Positions 1 through 8,163 of a stretch of DNA of 34,370 bases are shown piece by piece. The notes beneath the pieces were generated by a model. It saw only the letters and a program-made list of their open reading frames with translations, was not told where the DNA came from and did not search any database. The stretch spans positions 1 through 34,370 of the forward strand of contig JAEZFL010000092.1 of the NCBI GenBank assembly GCA_023417515.1, in the 5' to 3' direction. Both the position numbers and the translations under genes were made by a program. How positions within the stretch are numbered: the stretch's first letter is position 1; each line of letters begins with the position of its first letter. The stretch comes from Pseudomonadota bacterium. Its GTDB lineage: Bacteria > Pseudomonadota > Alphaproteobacteria > Sphingomonadales > Sphingomonadaceae.

Positions 1-7
1 CCCCAAA

Positions 8-30
8 CCCCTCCCCACAAGGGGGAGGGG
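8..30. repeat. GC-rich hairpin downstream of the aldehyde dehydrogenase gene
   Basis: A perfect 9-bp inverted repeat (CCCCTCCCC at 8-16, GGGGAGGGG at 22-30, loop ACAAG) lies just past the stop codon of the minus-strand aldehyde dehydrogenase gene. It resembles the other CCCCTCCC/GGGAGGGG hairpins in this window (17246-17344, 18127-18138). It could stop transcription, but there is no clear U tract. Confidence 0.6.
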
Positions 31-38
31 CTGAACGG

Positions 39-1502
39 TCACGCCGCCGCCTCGGCGGGAATGTCCGGCACCGCGCCTTCCGGAAGTGCGCCGATGATGC
101 CCTTGAGCTCGGTGAATTCCTCGATGCCATATTTGCCGAACTCGCGCCCGTTGCCGGACTGCTTGTATCCGCCGAACGGGATGTTCGGATCGAGATTGGC
201 GGAGTTCACGAACACGCTGCCCGCGCGAAGCTTGCGCACCACTTCGCGCGCCTGCGCCGGATCGCCCATGACATAAGCGGCGAGGCCGTAGACCGTGTCG
301 TTGGCGATCCGGATCGCCTCCTCGACGCTATCATAGACCATCACTCCGAGCACCGGCCCGAAAATCTCCTCGCGGGCGATGGTCATGTCGTTGGTGACGC
401 CGGCGAACAGGGTCGGCTTGACGTAATAGCCCGAGTCCTTGCCCTCGACGCGGCCGGGGCCGCCGGCGACCAGCTCGGCGCCTTCCTCGATGCCCTTGGC
501 GATCAGGGCCTGAATCTTCTCATATTGCGGCCGGTTCACCACCGGGCCGATATGCTGGCCCTCCTTGAGCGGCTCGTCGACCGCCGCCTTCTCGAAGAAG
601 GCGCGCAGATAGGCGACCGCCTCGCCATACTGGCTGCGGTGGACGAGCAGGCGCATCGGCGCGATGCAGCTCTGGCCCGAATTCATCAGCAGCCTCAGCG
701 CCGCGCCCTTTAGCGCCTTGTCGAGCGGAGTGCCCGGAAGGATGATGTTGGCCGACTTGCCGCCAAGCTCCTGGTGGACCCGCTTCACTGTGTCGGCGGC
801 GTTCTTGGCGACGAGGATTCCGGCGCGGGTCGAGCCGGTGAAGCTCACCATGTCGACGTCGGGATGCTGCGCCAGCGCCGTGCCGACGCCCGGCCCGTCG
901 CCCTGCACCAGGTTGAACACGCCCGCCGGCACGCCCGCCGCATGAACCGCCTCGGCGAAGATGGCGGCGCAGCCCGGAGTCTGCTCGGACGGCTTGAGCA
1001 CGACCGTGTTACCAGCCGCGAGCGCGGGAGCGACCTTGGCGGTGATCTGGTTGAGGGGCCAGTTCCACGGCGTGATCAAAGCGACGACGCCGATCGGCTC
1101 GCGAAGCACCCAGTTCGGGCCGACCTTCTCCTCGAAGTCGAAGTCCTTGAGCGCGGCGATGCCGGTCAGAAGGTGCCCCAGGCCCGCACCCACCTGGGCC
1201 GTGCTCGCCATCGAGATCGGCGCCCCCATCTCCTCGCTGATCGCCCGCGCCATGTCGGGCATGCGCGCCTGATATTCCTGGACGATTCGCTCGAGCAGCG
1301 CGATCCGCTCCTCCTTGCTCGTGACGGAGCAGCCTTCGAACGCCGCTCGCGCCGCAGCGACCGCCCTGTCGACGTCCGCGGCACTGCCCAGGATCACTTC
1401 CGACACCGGCGCCTCGGTCGCCGGGTTGATCACCGCGTGGCGACGGCCGCCGTCGCTCTCGACCCACTGACCGTCGATATAGTGGCGCAAATAGCTGTTC
1501 AT
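39..1502 (-). CDS. aldehyde dehydrogenase family protein
   Basis: This 487-residue protein is an NAD(P)-dependent aldehyde dehydrogenase that would oxidise an aldehyde to the carboxylic acid in the cytoplasm. Visible family features are the PWNWP cofactor-site motif (145-149), FTGST of the Rossmann loop (221-225), the general-base glutamate in ELGGKS (Glu245) and the catalytic cysteine in NSGQSC (Cys279). The length is normal for the superfamily and the ATG start gives a complete N-terminus. The physiological substrate cannot be read from the sequence; no pathway genes adjoin it. A truncated haemoglobin gene lies upstream on the same strand 63 bp away, so cotranscription is possible. Confidence 0.93.
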   Translation of the reverse strand: MNSYLRHYIDGQWVESDGGRRHAVINPATEAPVSEVILGSAADVDRAVAAARAAFEGCSVTSKEERIALLERIVQEYQARMPDMARAISEEMGAPISMASTAQVGAGLGHLLTGIAALKDFDFEEKVGPNWVLREPIGVVALITPWNWPLNQITAKVAPALAAGNTVVLKPSEQTPGCAAIFAEAVHAAGVPAGVFNLVQGDGPGVGTALAQHPDVDMVSFTGSTRAGILVAKNAADTVKRVHQELGGKSANIILPGTPLDKALKGAALRLLMNSGQSCIAPMRLLVHRSQYGEAVAYLRAFFEKAAVDEPLKEGQHIGPVVNRPQYEKIQALIAKGIEEGAELVAGGPGRVEGKDSGYYVKPTLFAGVTNDMTIAREEIFGPVLGVMVYDSVEEAIRIANDTVYGLAAYVMGDPAQAREVVRKLRAGSVFVNSANLDPNIPFGGYKQSGNGREFGKYGIEEFTELKGIIGALPEGAVPDIPAEAAA

Positions 1503-1565
1503 GGCCGCGCTCCGCTGGATTGGTTCGGCGACCCTGTGCGACCGCGCCGGACCCGAGTCCAGCCG

Positions 1566-1973
1566 TCAGCCGGCCTTGCGGCCGCCGCCGAGGAACATGC
1601 CGCCGCCGCCGCGGTGGAACTGGATGCCGAGCATCAGGCTCTCGGCGATGCGCTCGGCCTTCTCCTGCATCGCCGCGGCACTCTCCGCGTCGAGCAATTC
1701 CTCGGTCGTCTCGCGCCACAGGCCGAGCCACCGTTCGAAGCCCGCCGGCGAGATGGCGTCGCCATGCTTGATGTGCGCCGGCAGCGGCCGGCCCTTGTAG
1801 CGGCCGCTGGTCAGCATCACGGACGACCAGAAGGCCTGGAGCCGGTCGAGATGGTCGGGCCAATCGTCGATCGCGCGGTTGAACACCGGTCCGATCAGAT
1901 CGTCCTGCCGCACCCGCGCATAGAAGGTGTCGACGAGCAGCTTCAGGGAGTCTTCGGTGATCGGGGATTTCAT
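1566..1973 (-). CDS. group III truncated haemoglobin
   Basis: A haem protein of 135 residues of the truncated (2/2) haemoglobin superfamily, group III, whose members bind O2 or NO. Sequence signs are the N-terminal TFYARVRQDDLIGPVF helix region, the aromatic-rich LQAFWSSVML segment, and PLPAHIKH followed by FERWLGLW. That region should hold the proximal histidine (His67 or His70). The tail is glycine-rich (RGGGGMFLGGG) and probably disordered. I chose the ATG at 1973 over an upstream one at 1988 because the family normally begins with a motif like KSPITEDSL. Role in NO detoxification or O2 handling is inferred from the family only. Confidence 0.85.
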   Translation of the reverse strand: MKSPITEDSLKLLVDTFYARVRQDDLIGPVFNRAIDDWPDHLDRLQAFWSSVMLTSGRYKGRPLPAHIKHGDAISPAGFERWLGLWRETTEELLDAESAAAMQEKAERIAESLMLGIQFHRGGGGMFLGGGRKAG

Positions 1974-2014
1974 GTCGTCGCTTCGCAAACGCCGCGGCGC
2001 CCGAGCTTGCGTTA

Positions 2015-2089
2015 TGGTGACCCCTACGGGAATCGAACCCGTGTTTCAGCCGTGAAAGGGCCGCGTCCTAACCGCTAGACGAAGGGGCC
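2015..2089 (-). tRNA. tRNA-Glu(TTC)
   Basis: The minus strand folds into a full cloverleaf. The acceptor stem GGCCCCT pairs with AGGGGTC (one G-U), the anticodon stem CGGCC/GGCTG carries the loop CTTTCAC with anticodon TTC, and the T arm is ACGGG-TTCGAAT-CCCGT. The CCA end is encoded (2015-2017). It lies between recJ and the truncated haemoglobin gene on the same strand. Confidence 0.97.
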
Positions 2090-2142
2090 GTTGAGCCGGA
2101 GCGGGCGACTTAAGGGCAGGCGCGACGGGGGTCAAGCCGCCG

Positions 2143-3918
2143 TCAGTCGGCGAAGGCGGCGTCGTCGAGATGAAGCTCGGCCGAGGCGCGGCCGTTCCAG
2201 TCGTCGCGCTTCATCCGTCCCGCCAGCCACAGCTTGCGGCCGCCGCCCGCGAGCAATGCCTGGCCTAGCGGCTGGTCCGCCATTCGGAAGCCGACCGCCT
2301 TGACGCGCCGGCCGTCCTCGCCGCTCACCAGCAGCCTGATGTGGCCGCTTCCGACCACGTCCGCCTTGATCACCTTTGCCGGCCCCGCGACGACCCGTGG
2401 CGCCGGCCAGCCGGCGCCATAGGGGCCGCCAGCCTCGAGCGCGTCGCACAGATCAGGGCAGATGCCGCCGCAGGCGAGCGCCGCATCGATCAGCAGGCTG
2501 CGGTCCTCGCGGGCGCGAGCGACGGCGCGCGCGAGCCGCTCCTCGAGGAAATCGGAGAGCGCCTCGACCTTGTCGGCGGCGACCGTGAGGCCAGCCGCCA
2601 TGGCGTGGCCGCCGCCGGCGACGAGCAGCCCGCTGTCCTTGGCCGCCAGCACCGCGGCGCCGAGATCGACGCCGCTGATCGAGCGACCCGACCCCTTGCC
2701 GATTCCGGCGCCGTCGAGGGCGATGACGATGGCGGGGCGGCCTGTCTTCTCCTTGAGCCGCCCGGCGACGATCCCGATCACGCCGGGATGCCAGCCGGCG
2801 CCGGCCGTGACGACCACCGCGCGATTGTCCTGGTGCGCCGCCGCGGCCTGGGCCGCCTCGGTCACCAGCATCTCGATCGCGCGGCGCTCCTCGTTGTGAT
2901 GGTCGAGTTCGACCGCGATCGCCGCCGCCTCGAGCGGGTCCTCGGTGGTGAGCAGGCGCACGCCGAGGTCGGACGTGCCGACACGGCCCGCCGCGTTGAT
3001 CCGCGGGCCGAGCGCGAAGCCGAGGTCGGAGCAGGCCGGCGCCCGGGTCAGCCGCGATGAATCGATCAGCGCCGCCATGCCGATATTGCGGCGCTGCGCC
3101 ATGACCTTGAGGCCCTGCGCCACGAAAGCGCGGTTGAGGCCGCGCAACTGCGCGACGTCGGCGACGGTGCCGAGCGCGACGAGATCGAGCAGCTCGATCA
3201 GCTTGGGCTCGGGCCGGGTCGCGAAGAACCCTCGCGCCCGCAGCGTTCGAAGCAGGGCCGCGCCGAGCAGGAAAGCGACTCCGACGGCGGCCAGATGACC
3301 GTGCGACGCGGCCTCCTCGGCCTCGTCGAGCCGGTTGGGATTGACCAAGGCGAAGGCCTCGGGAAGCCGCGATGCGCATTGGTGATGGTCGACGACGATC
3401 ACTTCGGCGCCGGCCGCCCTGGCCTCGGCGAGCGCGTCGAACGCCTGGGCGCCGCAATCGACGGTGACGATCAACCGCGTGCCGCCCTCGACGATTCGCA
3501 CCAGTGCTGCGCCCGACGGACCGTAGCCTTCCATGAGCCGGTCCGGGATGTAGGCGGCGGGGCCGAGACCGAGCTGGCGCAGAAGCCGGATCAGCAGGGC
3601 CGCCGAGGTTGCGCCGTCGACGTCATAATCGCCGAAGATGGTGACCGGCTCGCCCGTCTCCACCGCGTCGGCGATGCGGGCGGCGGCGGCCTCCATGTCG
3701 CGGAAGATGGCCGGGTCGGGCATGAAGCCGCGGATCGTCGGCGTGCGGTGGCGCGGCAGGTCGTCGCGAGCGACCCCGCGGGCCATCAATATCTGATCGA
3801 CGAGGTCGTCGGGCTTGAAGCTGTCGTCGGTCGCGTCGGCGGCGCTGTGGCGCCAGCGCCAGGCCTGGCCGCCGAGCGACCGCTCGACGCCGCACACGAG
3901 GGAGGAGGCCATCAACAT
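2143..3918 (-). CDS. recJ: single-stranded-DNA-specific exonuclease RecJ
   Basis: RecJ degrades single-stranded DNA 5' to 3' in recombination, mismatch repair and base-excision repair. The 591-residue product has the DHH phosphoesterase motifs DYDVDG (97-102), VDCG (153-156) and VDHH (176-179). These are followed by the DHHA1 domain with GWHPGVIGIVAGRL (375-388) and GGGHAMAAG (435-443), and a C-terminal OB-like region. Length matches the family. The start at 3918 is an ATG; a second in-frame ATG two codons later (MLM) is equally possible. The gene sits alone on the minus strand, with the NUDIX gene 78 bp upstream and tRNA-Glu 53 bp downstream. Confidence 0.96.
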   Translation of the reverse strand: MLMASSLVCGVERSLGGQAWRWRHSAADATDDSFKPDDLVDQILMARGVARDDLPRHRTPTIRGFMPDPAIFRDMEAAAARIADAVETGEPVTIFGDYDVDGATSAALLIRLLRQLGLGPAAYIPDRLMEGYGPSGAALVRIVEGGTRLIVTVDCGAQAFDALAEARAAGAEVIVVDHHQCASRLPEAFALVNPNRLDEAEEAASHGHLAAVGVAFLLGAALLRTLRARGFFATRPEPKLIELLDLVALGTVADVAQLRGLNRAFVAQGLKVMAQRRNIGMAALIDSSRLTRAPACSDLGFALGPRINAAGRVGTSDLGVRLLTTEDPLEAAAIAVELDHHNEERRAIEMLVTEAAQAAAAHQDNRAVVVTAGAGWHPGVIGIVAGRLKEKTGRPAIVIALDGAGIGKGSGRSISGVDLGAAVLAAKDSGLLVAGGGHAMAAGLTVAADKVEALSDFLEERLARAVARAREDRSLLIDAALACGGICPDLCDALEAGGPYGAGWPAPRVVAGPAKVIKADVVGSGHIRLLVSGEDGRRVKAVGFRMADQPLGQALLAGGGRKLWLAGRMKRDDWNGRASAELHLDDAAFAD

Positions 3919-3996
3919 GGCCGCAGCCTAACCCACGGCGAGTCGCAGGTGAATCCCGCACGAGGGTAAAGACGGCTTTGATTGTGGATAAGCCGC

Positions 3997-4749
3997 TCAG
4001 CGGCGGCGCGCGGTTTCCAGCCGCTCGGCGGTGACCGGGTAGCCGAGATCGTCGGGTATGCAGACCCAGCTTCGCCCTTCCCGCTCCTCGACCCAGGGGG
4101 TGATCGTTCGAACCTCGTGACGCTCGGCGTCGGCGCGCGCCTCGGCGAACGAGCCGTAGCGGGCCAGCCGTTCGAGGTTGCGGCGGGTCGGGAAGATGGC
4201 GTGGGCGCGGTCCGCCTCCAGCTCGGCGAGCACGTCGCGCGCGCTCGCCCAGAAGGCGCGGGTCACCTCGCCCGGCTGCGGCGACGGCACCCCTGCGCCG
4301 TCGGGCGCGGCAGCGAGAAAGAAGGTCGCGTCGAACCGGCGGGTCTCGCGAAAGTTCGGGCACCAGCGGGCGAACGGCACGAGACCGTGAAGGTCGAGCG
4401 CCGCGCCGGCTTCCATGAGGAGGTCGGCGAAGTCGCGCCCGGCAAACAGACCGGCACGGATCGTTTCGACCTGCTCGGCGGCCAGGCCCGGCACGGGCGC
4501 GATCCCGGTCTCCTCGATCGTCTCGCGAACCGCCGCGATGCGCGCCGCCAGGACCTCGCCGCCATCCCCGAGCCGCGCGGCCGCCGCCTGGTCCTGAGGG
4601 TCGATGCGGCCGCCCGGAAACACCAAGGCGCCGGCTGCGAAGGCCATATGGCCGGGCCGCTCCATCATCAGCAATTCGGGAGGTGCGCCGGGCACGTCCC
4701 GCATCAGCACCAGGGTCGCGGCGGGAACGGGAGGCGGCAACTCGTCCAT
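3997..4749 (-). CDS. NUDIX hydrolase
   Basis: A 250-residue protein with a NUDIX fold that hydrolyses a nucleoside-diphosphate-linked compound. The N-terminal strand (ATLVLMRD) leads to FPGGRID (44-50). After an insertion comes RETIEETGI (75-83), the metal-binding helix, so the NUDIX box is split by about 20 residues. This split arrangement is known from the larger NUDT19-like/CoA-pyrophosphatase-like NUDIX proteins. The C-terminal half (about 150 residues) is unassigned, with VTRAFWASARDVLAELE and a conserved-looking EREGRSWVCIPDDLGYPV tail. Substrate is unknown. It shares strand and direction with recJ downstream. Confidence 0.85.
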   Translation of the reverse strand: MDELPPPVPAATLVLMRDVPGAPPELLMMERPGHMAFAAGALVFPGGRIDPQDQAAAARLGDGGEVLAARIAAVRETIEETGIAPVPGLAAEQVETIRAGLFAGRDFADLLMEAGAALDLHGLVPFARWCPNFRETRRFDATFFLAAAPDGAGVPSPQPGEVTRAFWASARDVLAELEADRAHAIFPTRRNLERLARYGSFAEARADAERHEVRTITPWVEEREGRSWVCIPDDLGYPVTAERLETARRR

Positions 4750-4790
4750 GGCGGCCTAGCTAGAGAGCCGGCCGCCTTTTGGCAAAGAAG

Positions 4791-5048
4791 CTAGATTTCG
4801 AATTCAAGAAGAACCGGCTCCTGCTCGTCCGGCTTGTGCCCCTTCTTCAGCTCCTCGTTGAGCCGAATGATCGTGTTGGTGGCCGTCGCGGTGAAGATGC
4901 CCGGGAAGATGCCGTGGACCAGGCAAGCGCCGCCCGCCGCCAGCATTCGGGAACCGACCCGGGTGGCGCGCTTGAGATGCGCGCCATAGGCCATTCCGGC
5001 CTCGGCCAAATGGCTGCGCCCGGCGCCAAAAAGACCCTTGCCCGACAT
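4791..5048 (-). CDS. small DUF6356-like protein
   Basis: An 85-residue protein that I match by pattern to the DUF6356 family of sphingomonads. Members carry an N-terminal AGMAYGAHLKRATRVGSRML amphipathic segment followed by a hydrophobic AAGGACLVHGIFPGIFTATAT stretch that could be one membrane helix. The charged tail is EELKKGHKPDEQEP. Function is unknown. The open frame extends upstream to 5165 but would then overlap the divergent gene starting at 5147. The ATG at 5048 has a GAGG ribosome-binding site 8 nt upstream, and is preferred over the ATG at 5060. The 98-bp gap to the divergent gene probably holds both promoters. Confidence 0.7.
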   Translation of the reverse strand: MSGKGLFGAGRSHLAEAGMAYGAHLKRATRVGSRMLAAGGACLVHGIFPGIFTATATNTIIRLNEELKKGHKPDEQEPVLLEFEI

Positions 5049-5146
5049 CCCCAACCTCATGTCTAGAACGGCCGGCGACAGATCCGGCCCTTGGGCGCAG
5101 CTATAGCGCAGCGGGCGGCCGGAGGACAGGCGGAGGCTTACGACCG

Positions 5147-6475
5147 GTGACCAGGCATGTGGCAATCATCGGCGGCGGCTTTTCCGGGACGATGCTGGCG
5201 GTGCAGCTGCTTCGGCGAGGCTTGGGCCGTGTCACGCTGATCGAGCGCTCCGGGCCGCCCGGGCGCGGCCTCGCTTATGGCGCGGCCCACCCTACACACC
5301 TGCTCAACGTGCGCGCCGCCGGCATGAGCGCCTATGCGGACGATCCCGGCCATTTCGTGCGCTGGCTGGAGACACGCACAGCCGAGGAAGCCGCGGCGAG
5401 CTTCGCGCCCCGCCTCGTCTATGCCGACTATGTCCAGGAGCAGCTGCGCGAGGCCGCCGCCGCGGCTCCCGGCCGACTCGAGCTGGTCGAGGACGATGCG
5501 ACGGACATCGCCGAGGCGGCGGGACGCGTGACGGTCAGCCTCGCCGGCGGCGAGCGAATCGAGGCGGACGCCGCGGTGCTGGCGATCGGCAATTCGCCGC
5601 CCAAGCCGCCGCGGATGCTTGCTCAGGCGAAGCTGCCGCCGGAACGCTTCTTCGCCGATCCCTGGCTGCCCGGTGCGACCGCAGGGCTTGGCTCCGACGA
5701 CAGCGTGCTGGTGATCGGCACCGGCCTCACCATGGTCGACGTCGTGCTGCTGCTCGACCAGCGCGGATTCAGCGGACCGATCCTCGCCGTCTCGCGCCGC
5801 GGCCTGCTTCCGCGACCCCACGCCGCAGGACCGCCGCCAAAACCGCTCAGCGAGGTGCCCATCCCGATCGCCTCGCGGCTGCTTCGTGAGGTCCGCGAGC
5901 AAGGCGAATCGGTCGGCTGGCGCCACGCGGTCGACTCGCTTCGCCCGGTCACCCAGGATCTATGGCAAAAGGCGGCTGTGGAGGTGCGCGGCCGCTTCCT
6001 CCGCCATCTGCGCCCGTGGTGGGACGTGCATCGCCACCGGATCGCCCCCGAAATCCACGAACGACTCCAGGCGATGGTCGATCGCGGGCAGCTTCGAGTC
6101 GCGGCCGGCAAGCTGGTCGGCGCAGAGAACCGGCCGGACGGAATCGCCATCGACTGGCGGCCGCGCGGCGCGAGCGAGACGGCGCAGATGACGGTCGCGC
6201 GCATCATCAACTGCACCGGTCCCGAGGCGGACCTGCGGGCGACCGCCGATCCGCTGCTGCGAACTCTGGTTGGGCGCGGCACGATCCGCCCCGATCCGCT
6301 CGGCATCGGCGTCGAGGTCGACGACGCGTCCCGCATCGTTGCCGGCGACGGACGAGTCCAGGATCGCCTTTTCGCGGTCGGCCCGATCACGCGTGGCACC
6401 TTCTGGGAGATCGTCGCGGTGCCCGACATCCGCGCGCAGCTCGCCGGAGTCGCCGAAAGACTGGCCAAAGACTAG
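5147..6475 (+). CDS. FAD/NAD(P)-binding protein, YdhS-like
   Basis: A 442-residue flavoprotein of the COG4529/YdhS type. The N-terminus begins with the dinucleotide-binding motif GGGFSGT (residues 9-15) and continues with RGLAYG and HLLNVRAAGMSAYADDP, which is characteristic of the group. A second nucleotide-binding region, VLVIGTGLTMVD, follows in the middle, and a C-terminal INCTGPEADLR leads to a TRGTFWEIVAVPDIRAQ end. It should be a cytoplasmic oxidoreductase or hydroxylase of unknown substrate. The start is GTG at 5147, with a GGAGG ribosome-binding site at 5132-5136. It is divergent from the DUF6356-like gene and is followed 102 bp later by the FtsZ homologue. Confidence 0.85.
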   Translation: MTRHVAIIGGGFSGTMLAVQLLRRGLGRVTLIERSGPPGRGLAYGAAHPTHLLNVRAAGMSAYADDPGHFVRWLETRTAEEAAASFAPRLVYADYVQEQLREAAAAAPGRLELVEDDATDIAEAAGRVTVSLAGGERIEADAAVLAIGNSPPKPPRMLAQAKLPPERFFADPWLPGATAGLGSDDSVLVIGTGLTMVDVVLLLDQRGFSGPILAVSRRGLLPRPHAAGPPPKPLSEVPIPIASRLLREVREQGESVGWRHAVDSLRPVTQDLWQKAAVEVRGRFLRHLRPWWDVHRHRIAPEIHERLQAMVDRGQLRVAAGKLVGAENRPDGIAIDWRPRGASETAQMTVARIINCTGPEADLRATADPLLRTLVGRGTIRPDPLGIGVEVDDASRIVAGDGRVQDRLFAVGPITRGTFWEIVAVPDIRAQLAGVAERLAKD

Positions 6476-6523
6476 CTCCGCCGACCGAGAGGGCCGTCGA
6501 CAGTAGATTCCCGAGATTGGCCG

Positions 6524-6531
6524 TTAACCAT
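6524..6531 (+). promoter_or_regulatory. candidate CtrA half-site upstream of the FtsZ homologue
   Basis: TTAACCAT occurs about 50 bp before the start codon at 6578. It matches the left half of the alphaproteobacterial CtrA box (TTAACCAT-type), but no second TTAA half-site lies at the expected 7-nt spacing. It is a single short motif, so chance occurrence is likely enough that confidence is low. Confidence 0.25.
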
Positions 6532-6577
6532 TCGCCGCTCCATAGCTGCCGCCGAGTCGCGGGCGGGGTTTAAGGCA

Positions 6578-7846
6578 ATGAAGAACAGTATTTTTTCATC
6601 CGGCGAGCGGTGGAGCGCGCCGAATGTCGAGGCTTTGGAGCCGGAGATCCTCGTCCTCGGCGTCGGCGGCGCCGGCAACAACGCCGTCGACGCGATGATC
6701 CGCAAGGATCTGCTCGGCGTGCGCTTCGTCGCGCTCAACACCGACGCTCAGGCATTGCGCGCCAGCGCGTGCGAAGAAATCGTCCAGATCGGCCGGGTCA
6801 ATCGCGGTCTCGGCGCCGGCTCGTCGGCCGACATCGGTCGGGCGGCGGCCGAGGCTTCGGTCGCCGAGATCGAGCGGGTGCTGGCCGGCGCCCATATGTG
6901 CTTCATCGCGGCCGGCATGGGCGGCGGTACCGGCACCGGTGCCGCGCCGGTCGTCGCCGAAGTGGCGCGCCGCCTCGGCATCCTCACCGTCGCCGTCGTC
7001 ACGACGCCGTTCGCGTTCGAGGGGCGGCGCCGGATGCGCGCCGCCGAACAGGGGCTCGCGCAGCTCGCCGAGCAGGCCGACAGCCTGATCGTGGTGCCCA
7101 ACCAGAATCTGTTCCGGGTCGCCAATCCCGCGATGACACTCAGGGACGCGTTCGTCCATTCGGACGAGGTGCTCTATCGAATGGTGCGCAGCGTCTCCGA
7201 TCTCGTCACCTCGCCGGGCCTGGTCAATCTCGACCTTGCCGACGTGCGCACGGTTCTCGCCAACACCGGCCGCGCCCGAGTCGGGGTGGGCGAGGCGGAC
7301 GGCGCGGAGCGCGCCGCGACCGCTGCCCGGCGCGCGATGGCCGACCCCCTGCTCGACGAGGACATGGGCGAGGCGCGCGGATTGCTCATCGCCATCTCGG
7401 GCGGCGACGATCTGCTGCTCAACGAGGTCGACGAAGTCGCCTGCGCGATCGCCGACATGGCGATGCCGGACGCGGACATCATCTGGGGAACGACCCACGA
7501 CCCTGACCTCACCGGCCAGATCCGCGTGTCGGTGGTGGCCGCCGGAGTCAGCCGGCAGGGCGTGGCCGCGACGCCGCGCCTGCCGTCCCTCTCCGACCTG
7601 ACGCCGCCATCCCCTGCCGGGCCGGCGGATGCGGGCGCGCCGACGGCCGAGGCCCGGGCGCCCGAGCCGTCACCGGAGCCGGAGCCGACGGAGGAGGAGC
7701 TGATGCAGCTCATCCAGCGTCCGGTGACGGTGTCCCGCGAGCCGCTGGCCGCCGCGCCGCCGGTCGCCCGCGAGCAGGCTCTGCCCAAGCCGACGCTGTT
7801 CGAGCGGATGCTGTCGGCGCCCTCCGGTCAGCGCAGGGCGGCATGA
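6578..7846 (+). CDS. FtsZ homologue lacking the C-terminal conserved peptide
   Basis: A tubulin-family GTPase of 422 residues, clearly related to FtsZ, the protein that polymerises into the division ring. The nucleotide-binding GVGGAGNNAVDAM (28-40), the tubulin signature GGGTGTG (115-121), NQNLFRVAN (175-183) and the T7 synergy loop NLDLADV with both acidic residues (217-223) are intact. GTP binding and hydrolysis are therefore plausible. After about residue 325 comes a proline/alanine/glutamate-rich linker, then PTLFERML near 406-412, and the protein stops 10 residues later. It lacks the IPAFLRR-like peptide by which FtsZ binds FtsA and other partners. No mur, fts or ddl genes adjoin it, so it lies outside the division-and-wall cluster and is probably a paralogue. 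The canonical copy is not in the window. Confidence 0.85.
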   Translation: MKNSIFSSGERWSAPNVEALEPEILVLGVGGAGNNAVDAMIRKDLLGVRFVALNTDAQALRASACEEIVQIGRVNRGLGAGSSADIGRAAAEASVAEIERVLAGAHMCFIAAGMGGGTGTGAAPVVAEVARRLGILTVAVVTTPFAFEGRRRMRAAEQGLAQLAEQADSLIVVPNQNLFRVANPAMTLRDAFVHSDEVLYRMVRSVSDLVTSPGLVNLDLADVRTVLANTGRARVGVGEADGAERAATAARRAMADPLLDEDMGEARGLLIAISGGDDLLLNEVDEVACAIADMAMPDADIIWGTTHDPDLTGQIRVSVVAAGVSRQGVAATPRLPSLSDLTPPSPAGPADAGAPTAEARAPEPSPEPEPTEEELMQLIQRPVTVSREPLAAAPPVAREQALPKPTLFERMLSAPSGQRRAA

Positions 7847-8163
7847 GACGGCGGCCGCGCCTGGCACTGAGCAACGTTCCGTGCGGAGACGATGCTCCGA
7901 CGAAGCGGCGCTTCGGCCTGTTGTGTCGCCTCGGCTGCCACGAAGCCGAAGCGCAAGGCGCCTTCCACGGCGCTGCTTTCCGCAGCCGATGCCGCGGCTG
8001 CGGCACGCCAATGATGCGCCGCGGCGCCTGCTGGTCGGTCGCCGCCGGGCCGGACTTCAGCCGGGCGAGCTGAATTCGACCCGGCCTCCGCAGCCGCGTT
8101 CAGTTGAACTGCGATCATCGCCGGCCGAATCCCGGGCGAAGGCTGTTGCAGCCGTCGACACGT
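7847..8163. other. gene-free stretch with two strong inverted repeats
   Basis: No convincing gene lies in these 317 bases between the FtsZ homologue and the convergent glycosyltransferase gene; the open frames here lack family signals. It contains a 10-bp inverted repeat (GCGCTTCGGC at 7908-7917 with GCCGAAGCGC at 7945-7954). A 7-bp inverted repeat, GCAGCCG/CGGCTGC, lies within 7982-8003. Either could end transcription from one or both sides, but neither has a U tract. Confidence 0.5.

Noticed and set aside
774..2078. Plus-strand 434-codon open frame
   Set aside because: Antisense to the aldehyde dehydrogenase and haemoglobin genes and running through tRNA-Glu; an effect of high GC content.
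5049..5165. Longer form of the DUF6356-like protein
   Set aside because: It would overlap the divergent flavoprotein start; the later ATG at 5048 has a proper ribosome-binding site.
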